48,537 nt of DNA from Chloroflexota bacterium. Lineage in GTDB: Bacteria > Chloroflexota > Chloroflexia > Thermomicrobiales > UBA6265. This document shows, one piece after another, positions 23,664 to 32,391 of this stretch. Under the pieces are notes generated by a model, which saw nothing but the letters and a program-made list of their open reading frames with translations, did no database searches and was not told the origin of the DNA. The stretch is taken from assembly GCA_023389575.1 (NCBI GenBank), contig JAEWEG010000092.1:1-48537 (forward strand), written 5' to 3'. The number at the start of each line of letters is the position of its first letter. The first letter of the stretch is position 1. The position numbers were made by a program, and so were the translations under genes.

Positions 23664-25580
23664 ATGTCCGATAGCATGCTTTCCCGTCTGTACAAGGGCC
23701 TGTCAGACGGCTCGATTTCCCGCCGTGACTTCATTACCCGTGCCTCGGCCACCGGTATCGGCGCGGCCGGCGCGCTCTTCCTTGCCAACGCCAACGCCAT
23801 CGCGGCGGCCGGTGGATCGAAGAACGGCTTCGCCGTGTACGCGGGTCAGGATGGCACGCCATCGGCCACGCCACAGGCTGGCGTGGGACGCCCGTCGGTC
23901 GGCACCGAGAACCAGACCCGCGGCGAGGGCGGCGAACTGCGGATCATCCAGTGGCAGGCGGCCACCATGGCCAACGCCCATGTATCGGTCGGCACCAAGG
24001 ACTTCCTGATCGGCAGCATGGTCCAGGAGCCACTCCTGAACTACCTGCCGGACGGCACCATCATCCCGAACCTGGTGACGGAAACACCATCGGTGGAAAA
24101 CGGGATGCTGGCGGAAGACCTCAGCTCGGTGACCTTCAAGCTGCAGGAAGGCATCCTGTGGAGCGATGGGGAACCACTGACCGCCCGTGACATCCAGTTC
24201 ACGTGGGAGTGGATCACCAACGTCGAGAACAACTCGGTGAGCCAGACCACCTGGGCCGCCATCGCCGGGATCGAAGTGGTCGATGACCTGACGGCCACCG
24301 CCACCTTCGTCACTCCGTCGGCCTCATGGTTCGAGGCATTCGTGGGCGGCGTGAACGGCAACCTGCTGGCGGCGCATGCCTTCAACGATGAGCCGGTCGC
24401 GGCCAACAACCCTGACTACCTGATGTACCCCCTGGGTACCGGACCATACGTGATCACGGAGTTCGTCCCCAACGATCGCGTGCTGCTCACGGCGAACGAG
24501 AACTACCGCGAGCCGAACAAGCCGTACTACGCCACGATCAACGTCAAGGGCGGCGGCGACGCCCCATCCGCGGCCCGATCGGTGCTCCAAACCGGCGACT
24601 ACGACTACGCCTGGAACCTCCAGGTGGAGCCGGCCATCCTGCTCGACCTCGCCGGAATCGAAGCCTACGGCGAAGTGAGCGACGATGCGCCGGGCGTGCT
24701 GGTGTCCGAGGTCGGAACCAGCATGGAGCGCATCCACATCAACTTCTCCGATCCGAACACGGAAGTGGACGGCCAGCGCTCGGAAATGAACACCCCGCAC
24801 CCGTTCATGACAGACCCGGCCGTGCGGCAGGCGCTGAACAAGGCCGTGCCGCGGCAGTTGATCGTGGACGAGTTCTACGGCCTGGCCGCGCGTTCGACCG
24901 CGAACATCCTCACCGGTCTCGAGTTCTTCGATTCGAAGAACACCTCCTGGGAATTCAACCTCGACGCGGCCGCCCAGATCCTGGACGACGCCGGTTGGAC
25001 GCTCGATGGCGACGTTCGCTCCAAGGACGGCGTGGAACTGGTGATCAACTACGGCACCTCGATCAACGCCGTGCGCCAGAAGACCCAGGCCGTGGTGAAG
25101 CAGGCGTTCGAAAGCATCGGCGTCAAGGTGAACCTCGACCAGGTGGACGCGGGCATTTTCTTCGACAGTGGCGAAGGCAACGACCGCAACATCTCCCACA
25201 ACTACTGGGACATCTCGATGTACACCAACAACCCGGTGTCCCCGGTTCCGGCGTCGTTCTTCCTCTCCTGGTACGCCGGACCAGACAACAACAACATCGC
25301 CCAGGCGAGCAATGCCTGGCAGGGCCAGAACTACCAGCGATACGTCAACCCGGAGTTCGACGCGCTGTACGACAAGCTCATCGGCCTGACGGACCTGGAA
25401 GAAGCCGGCCTGACCCTGATCGAGATGAACGACACGCTTATCAACGACGTGGCGATCATCCCGCAGGTCAACCGGCCAGCCGACACCTACGCGATTTCGA
25501 AGAACCTCAACAACGACAACGTGGCGTTGGGCGTGGGCTTCGAACTGAACTACTGGAACGTGGCCAACTGGCGGCCGTAG
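23664..25580 (+). CDS. Tat-exported ABC solute-binding protein, family 5 (paralog 1)
   Basis: A 638-aa extracytoplasmic binding protein of the oligopeptide/nickel class (SBP_bac_5). A twin-arginine motif ISRRDF (R20-R21) and a hydrophobic Ala/Gly stretch direct Tat export of a folded protein. Family features: VQEPLLNYLPDGTIIPNLV, WSDGEPLTARDIQFTWEWI, GTGPYVITEFVPNDRVLLTA, NINFSDPNTEV (here IHINFSDPNTEV), and a C-terminal YWNVANW. ATG 23664 follows GGAGGT at 8 bases. There is no lipobox Cys, so attachment is not by lipid. No permease or ATPase gene is adjacent. A perfect terminator follows. The ligand is unknown; peptides, sugars or opines are possible. Confidence 0.93.
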   Translation: MSDSMLSRLYKGLSDGSISRRDFITRASATGIGAAGALFLANANAIAAAGGSKNGFAVYAGQDGTPSATPQAGVGRPSVGTENQTRGEGGELRIIQWQAATMANAHVSVGTKDFLIGSMVQEPLLNYLPDGTIIPNLVTETPSVENGMLAEDLSSVTFKLQEGILWSDGEPLTARDIQFTWEWITNVENNSVSQTTWAAIAGIEVVDDLTATATFVTPSASWFEAFVGGVNGNLLAAHAFNDEPVAANNPDYLMYPLGTGPYVITEFVPNDRVLLTANENYREPNKPYYATINVKGGGDAPSAARSVLQTGDYDYAWNLQVEPAILLDLAGIEAYGEVSDDAPGVLVSEVGTSMERIHINFSDPNTEVDGQRSEMNTPHPFMTDPAVRQALNKAVPRQLIVDEFYGLAARSTANILTGLEFFDSKNTSWEFNLDAAAQILDDAGWTLDGDVRSKDGVELVINYGTSINAVRQKTQAVVKQAFESIGVKVNLDQVDAGIFFDSGEGNDRNISHNYWDISMYTNNPVSPVPASFFLSWYAGPDNNNIAQASNAWQGQNYQRYVNPEFDALYDKLIGLTDLEEAGLTLIEMNDTLINDVAIIPQVNRPADTYAISKNLNNDNVALGVGFELNYWNVANWRP

Positions 25581-25630
25581 CCTCCTGACACGGGTGGTCG
25601 CTCACGGCCACCCGATCTGGACGGACAGCA

Positions 25631-25672
25631 CAAGAACCGGGGCGGGGAGCATGCTTCCCGCCCCGGTTCTTG
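25631..25672 (+). terminator. strong intrinsic terminator-like hairpin
   Basis: A perfect 16-bp stem (CAAGAACCGGGGCGGG / CCCGCCCCGGTTCTTG) that extends further through an inner AGCATGCT. It lies 51 bases after binding protein 1 and isolates it from the next gene. Confidence 0.85.
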
Positions 25673-25885
25673 TGCGTGGATATCGCTATCTCATGGCACC
25701 TCATTGTTGAATGGCGCTATTTCAGAGTACGCTCTCACCAACCTTCACAACACTCGTGGCCGGACGAAGGTGGTCGCGTCTCGTATATTGCCTGGAACGG
25801 TTTCCGTTTCCAGAACTGACCAAAGCCGGTCGCGCCAGAAGCATGGCGCGGTGGTTGCCGCGCAAACCAAGGGAGTTACTCGTTC
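25673..25885. other. leader region of binding protein 2
   Basis: No gene. Contains a -10-like TATATT near 25789 in an AT-richer patch; no convincing -35 box. A GGGAGTT ribosome site precedes ATG 25886. Confidence 0.35.
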
Positions 25886-27775
25886 ATGGTTTCCCAATCA
25901 AACTCCGGACCGATTCGCGGGCTGTTCAACGCCCTCAAGTCCGGGCAGATCAGCCGCCGCCAGTTCGTCGAACGATCGACGATGGCGGGCGTGGGCACGG
26001 GCATGGCCGTATTCCTGGCCAACACGGCCCAGGCGGGCGCGCAGGATGCCTCACCCGCCGCCGAAGCGTCTCCGGCCGCCCAGTCGGCCGTTCGACCGGC
26101 GGTTGGCACCGAGAACCAGACCCGTGGCGAAGGTGGCGACCTCCGCATCCTGCAGTGGCAGGCCCCAAGCCTCCTCAGCCCCTTCAACGCCAGCGGCGTG
26201 AAGGACTACCTCGCCTCCGTGCTGGTGCTCGAACCGCTGATGCACTACATGACCGACGCCACCCTGATCCCCAACCTGATCAAGGAAGTGCCGTCCTTCG
26301 AAAACGGGTTGCTGGCCGAAGACCTCACCAGCGTGACCTATAACCTCCTCGAAGGCGTCACCTGGAGCGACGGCACCCCGTTCACATCGGCCGACGTGCG
26401 CTTCACCTGGGAATGGCAGATCGACGCCGACGGCGCCTATGCCAGCAACTCGGTGAACAAAACCGTGGCCCAAACGATCACCGATGTCGAGATCGTGGAC
26501 GACCTGACGGTGACGGTGCGCTTCAACAATCCGAACCCGCTGTGGTTCGAGAACCATGCCGGCACCAGCACCGGGTTCGTCTATCCGAAGCACATCCTGG
26601 AAGCCGGCCCGGAAGCGGGCGAGGCATTCCTGAGCAACCCGGTCGGCACCGGTCCGTATGTGGTGGAGTCGTTCGCGGTCAACGACCAGGTGATCTACGC
26701 GATCAACGAGAACTACCGCGAGCCCAACAAGCCGTACTTCAGCCGGGTCACCATCAAGGGTGGCGGCGACGCGGCTTCCGCCGCCCGCGCCACGCTGCAG
26801 ACGGGTGACTACGACTTCGCCTGGAACCTCCAGGTGGAGCCGGACGTGCTGGAAGGCATGGTGGCCGAGGACAATCCTGGCTACCTGCTGGTGGCGCTCG
26901 GCACCAACGTGGAGCGGATCGACCTCAACTTCGCCGATCCGAACACGGAAGTCGACGGCCAGCGCGCCGAGGTCAACACTCCCCACCCGTTCTTCTCCGA
27001 CAAGGCCGTGCGGGAGGCGCTCACCCTCGCCATTGACCGCGAGACGATCGCCAACTCGTTCTACGAGGGCGGCGATGCCGAACCGGCGGCGGCCAACGTG
27101 CTGGAAGGTATCGCGGCGCTCGAGTCCCCGAACAACGAGGTGGTGTACGACCCGGAGCGGGCCGCCCAGATCCTGGACGAGGCCGGCTGGGTGCTGGACG
27201 GCAACGTCCGCGCGAAGGACGGCGTCAAGCTCAGCGTGAAGTACGCCACGAGCGTCAACCAGGTTCGCCAGAAGACCCAGGCCGTGGTGAAGGACAACCT
27301 CGAAGCCGTCGGTTTCCAGGTCGAACTGATCTCGGTGGACGCGGGCATCTACTTCGATACCGGACCCGGCAACGACCAGAACATCTACAAGTTCTACTGG
27401 GACATGGAAATGTTCCAGTCGGTGCCGACCAACCCGACACCCATCACCTACATGGAAAACTGGTACGCCGGGCCGGACAACAGCAATGTGTCTCAGGCCT
27501 CCAACGAGTGGACCGGCGGCAACACCATGCGGTACGTCAACCCGGAATACGATGCGCTGCTCGACCAGGCACGCACGGAAACCGATCCGGAAGCGCTGGC
27601 CGACCTCTTCATCCAGATGAACGACATCGTGGTGACCGATTTCGTCTCGGTGCCGCTGGTGCGCGTGGGTTCCAAGAACGGCGTCAGCTACACGCTGAAC
27701 GAGGAAAACCTGGAGCTTGGTCCGTTCTCGTACCACTACTGGAACATCGCCAACTGGAATCGCAAGGCCGAGTAG
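25886..27775 (+). CDS. Tat-exported ABC solute-binding protein, family 5 (paralog 2)
   Basis: A 629-aa SBP_bac_5 protein, closest by eye to paralogs 1 and 4. Tat motif ISRRQF (R24-R25), an Ala-rich core, and a DASPAAEASPAAQS spacer. Then GTENQTRGEGGDLRILQWQA, which is shared almost word for word with paralog 1, WSDGTPFTSADVRFTWEW, GTGPYVVESFAVNDQVIYAI, NENYREPNKPYF, and a C-terminal YWNIANWN. No Cys lipobox. The ATG at 25886 has GGGAGTT ahead. A terminator with a T5 tail follows. It differs from paralog 1 mostly in the first ligand-binding lobe, which suggests different ligands. Confidence 0.93.
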   Translation: MVSQSNSGPIRGLFNALKSGQISRRQFVERSTMAGVGTGMAVFLANTAQAGAQDASPAAEASPAAQSAVRPAVGTENQTRGEGGDLRILQWQAPSLLSPFNASGVKDYLASVLVLEPLMHYMTDATLIPNLIKEVPSFENGLLAEDLTSVTYNLLEGVTWSDGTPFTSADVRFTWEWQIDADGAYASNSVNKTVAQTITDVEIVDDLTVTVRFNNPNPLWFENHAGTSTGFVYPKHILEAGPEAGEAFLSNPVGTGPYVVESFAVNDQVIYAINENYREPNKPYFSRVTIKGGGDAASAARATLQTGDYDFAWNLQVEPDVLEGMVAEDNPGYLLVALGTNVERIDLNFADPNTEVDGQRAEVNTPHPFFSDKAVREALTLAIDRETIANSFYEGGDAEPAAANVLEGIAALESPNNEVVYDPERAAQILDEAGWVLDGNVRAKDGVKLSVKYATSVNQVRQKTQAVVKDNLEAVGFQVELISVDAGIYFDTGPGNDQNIYKFYWDMEMFQSVPTNPTPITYMENWYAGPDNSNVSQASNEWTGGNTMRYVNPEYDALLDQARTETDPEALADLFIQMNDIVVTDFVSVPLVRVGSKNGVSYTLNEENLELGPFSYHYWNIANWNRKAE

Positions 27776-27814
27776 CCTTCACGGCCCATCAGCCGGGATA
27801 GCCAATTCGCGCAA

Positions 27815-27856
27815 GAGGACGGGCCGGGGACATTCCCCGCGCCCGTCCTCCATTTT
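27815..27856 (+). terminator. intrinsic terminator
   Basis: GAGGACGGGCCGGGGA pairs with the downstream TCCCCGCGCCCGTCCTC with one bulged base and a CAT loop, followed by ATTTTTG. Confidence 0.88.
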
Positions 27857-27945
27857 TGCGCCCCCAATGCCACCAGCAATCCCGGAAGTGTCTGCGATAA
27901 TCCAGGCATCGAACCGCGCCTATGTGTAAGGAAGAGTCCATCACC

Positions 27946-29547
27946 ATGGTCGAACCCATCTCGCCAGAAGAACGTAGCCGCAGGCTGCGGGCAGCCCGCC
28001 GGGAACTCCAGGAACGATTCGGCATGTTGCCGACCGCGTTCTCCACCGACGGACGCACCTTCGACTTCCACGCGCCACTTGGCTCCGCGATCGTGGTGGG
28101 TGGATACGTGCGTATCGAGACCCACGACGAACGGGTCATCCTCGGCCAGGTGCTCGACCAACAGGTGGAAATCCAGGAAGGCCCCGAGATCGACCTCGCA
28201 TCCATGGCGCAGGACGAGAACGTATCCATCCAGGGCGTATCCGTCGCCCAGGCCAAGGTCAAGATCCAGCGTTATTCGCAGCGCGGCAACGGCGTGGTGC
28301 TCAGCGAGATCACATCCGCCACCAGGGCGCGGCCAGGATTCGAAGACGCCAGCATCGCGATGGCCTCCCGCGAGGATATCGAGCAGTTCTTCCTCGACTG
28401 GGCCGGCAGGCACAGCGTGGTGCCGCTCGGCACCATCGAGGCTGGGGGAGAGTCGATGCCCATCTCGATCGACGCGGGTGGCTTCAATCGCCACACCTTC
28501 CTCTGCGGGCAATCCGGTTCGGGGAAAACGTACTCGCTGGGTGTGGTGCTGGAGCAACTGCTGCTGGGCACCGACCTGCGGGTGGCGATCCTCGACCCGA
28601 ACGCCGACTACGTACGGCTGGGCACGTTGCGGGAAGGTGCTCCCGCCAACGACGCCGAGCAGGCCCTGCGGGATCGCTATCGCCAGCGCACGGAGTCGCT
28701 CAAGGTGTTCCGGCCGGACGAGCAGGACATCGAAGGGGCCAACCCACTCCGGATCCGGTTCAGCGACCTCTCTCCGGAAGACCAGGCGAGCACCCTGCAA
28801 CTCGACCCACTCGCCAACCGCGACGAATTCGACTCGTTCTGGTCCATGGTTCGCCGGGTGGGGAAGGAGCAGTACCAGCTCCAGGACGTCCATCGCTCGG
28901 CCCAGAACGACCTCTCGGAATCGACGCGCCACGTGCTGCTGCGCATCGCCAACCTGGGGGTCGCCGACTGGCGAATCTGGGCGAACGACGAGCAGGAATC
29001 GCTGGCCGACGTGCTGGACACCGATTGGCGATCGCTGGTGCTGGACCTGAGCCGGTTCGACCGCCCGGTCGAACGCTCGCTTGTGGCGCTGGCGACGCTG
29101 CGCCACTTCTGGGCGCGCCGGGAAGAGCGAAAGCCGGTGCTGCTCGTGGTGGACGAGGCACACAACGTCTGCCCCAGCGAACCGATCGACTCGATCCAGC
29201 AGGCGGCCACCGACCTGATGATCAGCATCGCCGGGGAGGGAAGGAAGTACGGCATTTATCTCTTCCTGGCCACGCAACGCCCGGACAAGCTGCACCCGAA
29301 CGTGATTTCGCAGTGCGACAACCTGATGCTGATGCGGATGAACTCGCAGGCCGACATTGAACGGCTCGCGGAGATCTTCTCCTTCGTCCCTCGGGGCCTC
29401 CTGGGCGAAGCCGCCGCGTTCCGCCAGGGTGAGGCGCTGCTGGCCGGAAAGACCGTGCCATCGCCCATGACGGTGCGGATCGGCGGGCGCCTCTCCGCCG
29501 AGGGTGGGATGGATATCCCGACCGACTGGGCCACCGCCCGCGAATAA
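27946..29547 (+). CDS. HerA-like DUF87 ATPase
   Basis: A 533-aa ATPase of the HerA/FtsK superfamily. The N-terminal ~90 residues contain GSAIVVGGYVRIET and VILGQVLDQQVEI, the HAS-barrel type domain. Walker A is GQSGSGKT (188-195), Walker B is LLVVDEAHN (~399-407), followed by the ATQRPDKLHPNVI sensor block and LMLMRMNSQAD. HerA proteins form hexameric DNA translocases and often pair with NurA nuclease or with Sir2 in defence; no such partner is here. ATG 27946 is chosen because AGGAAGAG precedes it; the upstream ATG 27922 lacks a site. Terminators on both sides make it monocistronic. It could be a housekeeping translocase or an orphan defence ATPase. Confidence 0.88.
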   Translation: MVEPISPEERSRRLRAARRELQERFGMLPTAFSTDGRTFDFHAPLGSAIVVGGYVRIETHDERVILGQVLDQQVEIQEGPEIDLASMAQDENVSIQGVSVAQAKVKIQRYSQRGNGVVLSEITSATRARPGFEDASIAMASREDIEQFFLDWAGRHSVVPLGTIEAGGESMPISIDAGGFNRHTFLCGQSGSGKTYSLGVVLEQLLLGTDLRVAILDPNADYVRLGTLREGAPANDAEQALRDRYRQRTESLKVFRPDEQDIEGANPLRIRFSDLSPEDQASTLQLDPLANRDEFDSFWSMVRRVGKEQYQLQDVHRSAQNDLSESTRHVLLRIANLGVADWRIWANDEQESLADVLDTDWRSLVLDLSRFDRPVERSLVALATLRHFWARREERKPVLLVVDEAHNVCPSEPIDSIQQAATDLMISIAGEGRKYGIYLFLATQRPDKLHPNVISQCDNLMLMRMNSQADIERLAEIFSFVPRGLLGEAAAFRQGEALLAGKTVPSPMTVRIGGRLSAEGGMDIPTDWATARE

Positions 29548-29552
29548 GTCAT

Positions 29553-29596
29553 CCCGGTGAGGGTGGCTGATGCTTCAGGTAGCCACCCTCACCGGG
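29553..29596 (+). terminator. strong intrinsic terminator-like hairpin
   Basis: Perfect 16-bp stem (CCCGGTGAGGGTGGCT / AGCCACCCTCACCGGG) with a 12-base loop directly after the HerA-like stop codon. Confidence 0.85.
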
Positions 29597-29608
29597 CAGA
29601 ACGTCCAG

Positions 29609-29628
29609 CCGGAAGATTGCCGGAAGAT
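29609..29628. repeat. two direct repeats one helical turn apart
   Basis: CCGGAAGAT occurs at 29609-29617 and again at 29620-29628, an 11-base period, just upstream of a TATAAC -10-like box near 29637. It may bind an activator of binding protein 3. Confidence 0.35.
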
Positions 29629-29702
29629 CGCCCCGATATAACCCAATCATCGACCACTCGCGTGGTGAACAGCCACTGCTGAAGATGATGGAGAGCATGA
29701 CC

Positions 29703-31625
29703 ATGACCGCCCTCGGAAACACCGCCACGCCGGGCATATCGCAAATCGCGCCCATGCCGCGCACGACGTCACGACGACAGTTCCTGGGCCAGGCGGCCCT
29801 TGGCGGGGTGGGAGCCGGGGTGGCGACGTCGCTCGCCGGCGGCATCCCGGCCCTGGCCCGGCGGGACTTCGACGCCCTGGAAGAGCTTTCCGACGACGAC
29901 CGCGAAGCCCTCCTGGAACTCCTCCAGCAAGGTGAAGGCGCGGCTCGACCGGCCCACGGCACCGAAGGGCAGGAGCGCGGCGCGGGCGGTGAGTTGCTAA
30001 TCCTGGTCGCCTCTCCGCCGAACCAACTCTTCATACATGACAGGAACACCTATGGGAATGGCCTGGCCGCATCGCTGGTTCAGGAACCGCTGATGCACTA
30101 CCTCAGCGACGGCACCATCGTCCCGAACCTGGTCCGCGACGTGCCGTCGATCGCCAATGGCCTGGTCTCCGAAGACCTCACCAGCGTCACCTATCGATTG
30201 CTGCCGGAAGTGACCTGGAGCGACGGCGAGCCATTCACCGCCGAAGACGTCCGGTTCACCTGGAAATGGCATCTCAACCCCGAGAATCAGTCGTGGACCA
30301 ACACCCGCGCGAGCACCATCGAAGACGTGGAGGTGGAAGACGACCTCACGGTCACCGTTCGGTTCGCAGCCCCCACCCCAGACTGGTTCCATGTCCATAC
30401 GTGGTCGCAGTTCGGCGTTATCTACCCCCACCACCTCCTTATCGATGGCGACATCGGCGCCAGGGATGCCTTTACCACGAACCCCATCGGCACCGGCCCC
30501 TTCACGGTCGAATCGTTCACCCCCGGAAAATACGTGGAGTACACCGCCAACGAGCGATATCGCGAACCGAACAAGCCGTATTTCTCCAGCGTGGTGCTGG
30601 AACACTACGAAAACCATCAACAATCGACCCGCGATTTCTTCGAGAACGGTACGCACGACTTCTGCTGGCGCCTCGCTGGGGAAGGGGAAGACATCCGCGC
30701 GATGGCGGAGGAAAGCGACGTGGCCGACCTGCTCGTGGGACCGGGGTCGGACTCCATCCATTCGCTGAACATCAACTTCTCGGATCCGAACACGAGGGTG
30801 GACGGTCAGCGGTCCGAAATGAACACGCCTCACCCGTTCCTGACCGAGCGGGCTGTGCGGGAAGCCATTTCCCTGGCCATCGACCGGGACGCGCTTGCCT
30901 ATGTGCTCTCGGTTGGGCCCGAACTGGACCCGCCGCCAGCCAGCATCATGGATCCGTATCCAGCGATCGCCACCTCCGTCCCAGCCCCGACCTACGATCC
31001 GGAAAGGGCGAAGGAGGTACTCGAAGCGGCAGGGTGGGTCGAGCAGGGCGACGGTGTCCGGGAAAAGAACGGGGTCAGGCTGGAGTTGGACTATCGCAAT
31101 CTCGACCTAAACAGATGGGGGGACGCCCACAGGATGGTGATGGATAACCTGCGGGCGGTTGGGTTTGGCGTAACCGAAACCCTGATGTCGTACCAGTTTT
31201 TCTGGGACGCCTCTCCCGGCAACGACCTCTACGAAGGCAACTTCTACCACGATCTCCAGATGCTCATGCCAAGCGCGGGCAGCCCAATCCCCCTCAATCT
31301 CCTGAACTGCTGGTACGCGGGTCCGAATGGTGAGAATATCGCCCAGCAAAGCAACCAATGGCACGGGAGCAACATTGCCCGCTACAACAACCCCGACTAC
31401 GACGCGCTGTACGAGCAGGCGATCTCAGCGACCGATCATGACACGGTGATCGACCTCTGCAACCAGATGAGCGACATGCTCAGCCAGGACCACGTGGTGA
31501 TTCCGCTGACCAGCCAGAGAAGCCTGAATGGCTGCATCAATACGCTCAACAAGGCGAACCTCGAACTGGGTCCGTTCACATTCCCCACCTGGAACATCGC
31601 GAACTGGAACCGCGTGCGCGAGTAA
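29703..31625 (+). CDS. Tat-exported ABC solute-binding protein, family 5 (paralog 3)
   Basis: A 640-aa SBP_bac_5 protein, the most divergent of the four. Tat motif TSRRQF (R24-R25). After the signal it has an acidic helical insert (LEELSDDDREALLELLQQGE) that the others lack. Further on: GTEGQERGAGGELLILVASP, where the others have RILQWQA; WSDGEPFTAEDVRFTWKWHL; GTGPFTVESFTPGKYVEYTA; LNINFSDPNTRVDGQ; and a C-terminal TWNIANWN. Several ATGs are close together at the start; ATG 29703 is favoured by GGAGAG 7 bases ahead. No transporter genes adjoin it. Its ligand is probably different from those of paralogs 1, 2 and 4. Confidence 0.92.
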   Translation: MTALGNTATPGISQIAPMPRTTSRRQFLGQAALGGVGAGVATSLAGGIPALARRDFDALEELSDDDREALLELLQQGEGAARPAHGTEGQERGAGGELLILVASPPNQLFIHDRNTYGNGLAASLVQEPLMHYLSDGTIVPNLVRDVPSIANGLVSEDLTSVTYRLLPEVTWSDGEPFTAEDVRFTWKWHLNPENQSWTNTRASTIEDVEVEDDLTVTVRFAAPTPDWFHVHTWSQFGVIYPHHLLIDGDIGARDAFTTNPIGTGPFTVESFTPGKYVEYTANERYREPNKPYFSSVVLEHYENHQQSTRDFFENGTHDFCWRLAGEGEDIRAMAEESDVADLLVGPGSDSIHSLNINFSDPNTRVDGQRSEMNTPHPFLTERAVREAISLAIDRDALAYVLSVGPELDPPPASIMDPYPAIATSVPAPTYDPERAKEVLEAAGWVEQGDGVREKNGVRLELDYRNLDLNRWGDAHRMVMDNLRAVGFGVTETLMSYQFFWDASPGNDLYEGNFYHDLQMLMPSAGSPIPLNLLNCWYAGPNGENIAQQSNQWHGSNIARYNNPDYDALYEQAISATDHDTVIDLCNQMSDMLSQDHVVIPLTSQRSLNGCINTLNKANLELGPFTFPTWNIANWNRVRE

Positions 31626-31683
31626 CCCCGGGATGGGCACCGCAACGACATCACGGCAAGTTCCTGCGATAGAGTGGGAAGTG

Positions 31684-31703
31684 GGGCGGCCAGCATGCCG
31701 CCC
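31684..31703 (+). terminator. short terminator-like hairpin
   Basis: GGGCGGC / GCCGCCC with a 6-base loop and a CT-rich tail, between binding protein 3 and the DinB-like gene. Confidence 0.6.
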
Positions 31704-31737
31704 TCCTTTCCGTTCCCATCGTGACAGGACTCCCCTG

Positions 31738-32217
31738 ATGACCCCTGACGCCCGCGACACCCTGATCGAACGCTACGCGGCTGGACCGGCCGAACTGGAG
31801 GCGGCCTGGAACGAGGTTCCCGATGAGGCCAGGAGCTTCCGTCCCGCCGTGGGTCAATGGTCGGCTCACGAAATCGTGGTGCATTGCGCCGATTCGGAGA
31901 CCTACGCGGCCACGCGTATCCGCCTGCTCGTGGCCGAACCCTCGCCCTTGATCGTGGGCTACGACCAGGAGCACTGGGTGCACGCGCTGGGCTACGACCA
32001 GGTTCCAGCGGAGTCCGCGCTCGTCGTTGTCACGGCGGTGCGGGCTCACACGGCGAACCTGCTGCGGCGCCTGGACGACGCGGCCTGGGCGAGGGTGGGC
32101 GAGCACACCGAGAGCGGGCGCTACTCGGCGCTGGACTGGCTCGAAACGTACGGCGCGCACCTGCACGACCACGCCGCGCAAATCCGGGCGAACATGACGG
32201 CCTGGACCGCGCGGTAA
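31738..32217 (+). CDS. DinB-superfamily protein
   Basis: A 159-aa four-helix-bundle protein of the DinB/YfiT type. The metal-site signatures are WSAHEIVVHCADSE (first His) and GAHLHDHAAQI near the C terminus (last His residues); AVGQWSAHEI is typical of the family start. Members bind a divalent metal, and some are thiol transferases (bacillithiol, mycothiol). Soluble, normal length. ATG 31738 has AGGA about 10 bases ahead. It sits between binding proteins 3 and 4 in the same direction without obvious functional connection. Confidence 0.85.
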   Translation: MTPDARDTLIERYAAGPAELEAAWNEVPDEARSFRPAVGQWSAHEIVVHCADSETYAATRIRLLVAEPSPLIVGYDQEHWVHALGYDQVPAESALVVVTAVRAHTANLLRRLDDAAWARVGEHTESGRYSALDWLETYGAHLHDHAAQIRANMTAWTAR

Positions 32218-32391
32218 GCGTGCGTGAGCGCCTGGTCATTCCCCGGTCCGTCGGGTGAATCGACGAAACCGGGAGTCTTGCGCGCACGCCGTAGAATGGG
32301 GGATGGGCAGCGGCCGGTTCGCCGCTTCCTCGTGCCGCGGCAGGCGGATTGCATCCCCGCGCGGGTTTCCTTGTTCGAAAGGATCTACATC

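Noticed and set aside
26051..27736. Long minus-strand frame (about 560 codons) opposite binding protein 2
   Set aside because: Antisense shadow; the plus strand encodes a full, well-conserved binding protein.
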